Below are positions 5,454-5,954 of a DNA stretch of 5,954 bases, one piece after another. Numbering within the stretch: the first letter of the stretch is position 1; each line of letters begins with the position of its first letter. Location of the stretch: positions 1-5,954 of the forward strand of contig CAKUME010000079.1 of the NCBI GenBank assembly GCA_934667575.1, given 5' to 3'. Source of the stretch: an uncultured Eubacteriales bacterium. GTDB taxonomy: Bacteria; Bacillota; Clostridia; Oscillospirales; Acutalibacteraceae. A program made the translations under genes and the position numbers. The notes beneath the pieces were generated by a model. That model searched no databases, was not told where the DNA came from, and worked only from the letters and a program-made list of their open reading frames with translations.

Positions 5454-5954
5454 ATGGCAACTTTTATCAATGAACCGGCGCATACTTTCAACGAATATCT
5501 GTTGATTCCGGGCTACTCCTCCTGCGAGTGCATCCCCTCCCGCGTGAGCCTGAAAACGCCGCTCGTCAAGTTCCGCAAAGGCGAAACGCCCGCCATCACG
5601 ATGAACATCCCCATGGTGTCGGCAATTATGCAGGCGGTGTCGGGCGACCGGCTGGCGGTGGCGCTGGCAACCGAGGGCGGTGTGGCGTTTATTTACGGTT
5701 CGCAGTCGATTGCCGACGAGGCCGCGATGGTGAAGCGCGCCAAGGACTACAAAGCCGGCTTTGTGGTGAGTGATAGCAATATTACGCCCGATGAAACGCT
5801 TGCGGACGTGATCGCGCTCAAAGAGCGCACCGGCCATTCCACCGTTGCGGTTACCGCCGACGGCACCGCCAACGGCAAACTGTTGGGCATTGTGACCAGC
5901 CGCGACTACCGCGTGAGCCGAATGGATCCGAACACCCGTGTTTTGGAATTTATG
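5454..5954 (+). CDS. guaB: IMP dehydrogenase, N-terminal part (runs off the window)
   Basis: First 167 residues of IMP dehydrogenase, which oxidises IMP to XMP with NAD as the committed step of GTP synthesis. The reading frame is open to the window edge. TFNEYLLIPGYS (11-22) corresponds to the family TFDDVLLxPxYS, NIPMVSAIMQAVSGDRLAVALATEGGVAFIY falls at 51-81, and from about residue 100 a CBS domain begins (AGFVVS, TLADV, LLGIVTSRDYR), the regulatory insert of this enzyme. MQAVSGD replaces the common MDTVTES, and a KFRKGETPAI segment (39-48) lengthens the N-terminal strand region. I associate this form with Clostridia, from memory. The catalytic Cys loop lies beyond the window. AGAAAGGAA at 5438-5446 is 7 nt before the ATG and fixes the start. 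The gene has its own strong promoter and is divergent from thiN. C-ending codons are frequent, as expected of a well-expressed gene. Confidence 0.92.
   Translation, partial: MATFINEPAHTFNEYLLIPGYSSCECIPSRVSLKTPLVKFRKGETPAITMNIPMVSAIMQAVSGDRLAVALATEGGVAFIYGSQSIADEAAMVKRAKDYKAGFVVSDSNITPDETLADVIALKERTGHSTVAVTADGTANGKLLGIVTSRDYRVSRMDPNTRVLEFM

Noticed and set aside
5287..5505. Plus-strand small open frame across the thiN-guaB gap
   Set aside because: It starts inside the thiN start region, runs through the guaB promoter, and overlaps guaB out of frame with no ribosome binding site.

Overview
The window looks like chromosomal DNA of a Gram-positive anaerobe of the Clostridia, most likely near the Oscillospiraceae/Ruminococcaceae. 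I infer this from a MurT/GatD-type pair (a Gram-positive envelope enzyme), strong AGGA/AAAGGA ribosome binding sites, a thiN-type thiamine pyrophosphokinase, an IMP dehydrogenase of a form I associate with Clostridia, and moderately GC-rich coding sequence with AT-rich regulatory gaps. No rRNA, tRNA, CRISPR array, insertion sequence or phage gene was seen.

Layout. Positions 1-75 are a short AT-rich leader. A plus-strand cluster runs from 76 to 4467: a MurT-like Mur ligase (76-1503), a GatD-like glutamine amidotransferase-fold protein (1500-2261, sharing ATGA with murT), an unrecognised secreted, single-pass membrane protein with Pro/Glu-rich and Ser-rich linkers (2344-3516), and a lipoprotein of the family 3 amino-acid solute-binding type (3553-4467). 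The gaps are -4, 82 and 36 nt and no terminator is visible inside, so one operon is plausible. A 10-bp hairpin (4486-4520) and a strong bidirectional terminator (4557-4605) close it. On the minus strand, thiN (4653-5288) converges on the same terminator. A 165-bp divergent region (5289-5453) then holds back-to-back promoters for thiN and guaB, and a 15-bp perfect palindrome that overlaps the thiN -35 box. guaB (5454 onward) runs off the right edge.

How the genes fit together. In well-studied Gram-positives MurT/GatD amidates the alpha-carboxyl of D-glutamate in lipid II, with GatD hydrolysing glutamine to supply ammonia. Here GatD has Ile where the catalytic His sits in the YLHGP motif, its nucleophile elbow is rewritten (CTGNAIE rather than CGGYQ), and the MurT C-terminal motifs are altered as well. 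The pair therefore keeps the fold and the ATP-binding P-loop but probably not standard glutamine-driven amidation. Next to it lie two exported proteins: a membrane-spanning one with an acidic tail, and a solute-binding lipoprotein with a Ser-rich insertion in the loop that normally helps form the ligand pocket and with no permease nearby. This four-gene cluster is the most interesting part of the window. thiN and guaB are ordinary housekeeping genes that share an interesting control region.
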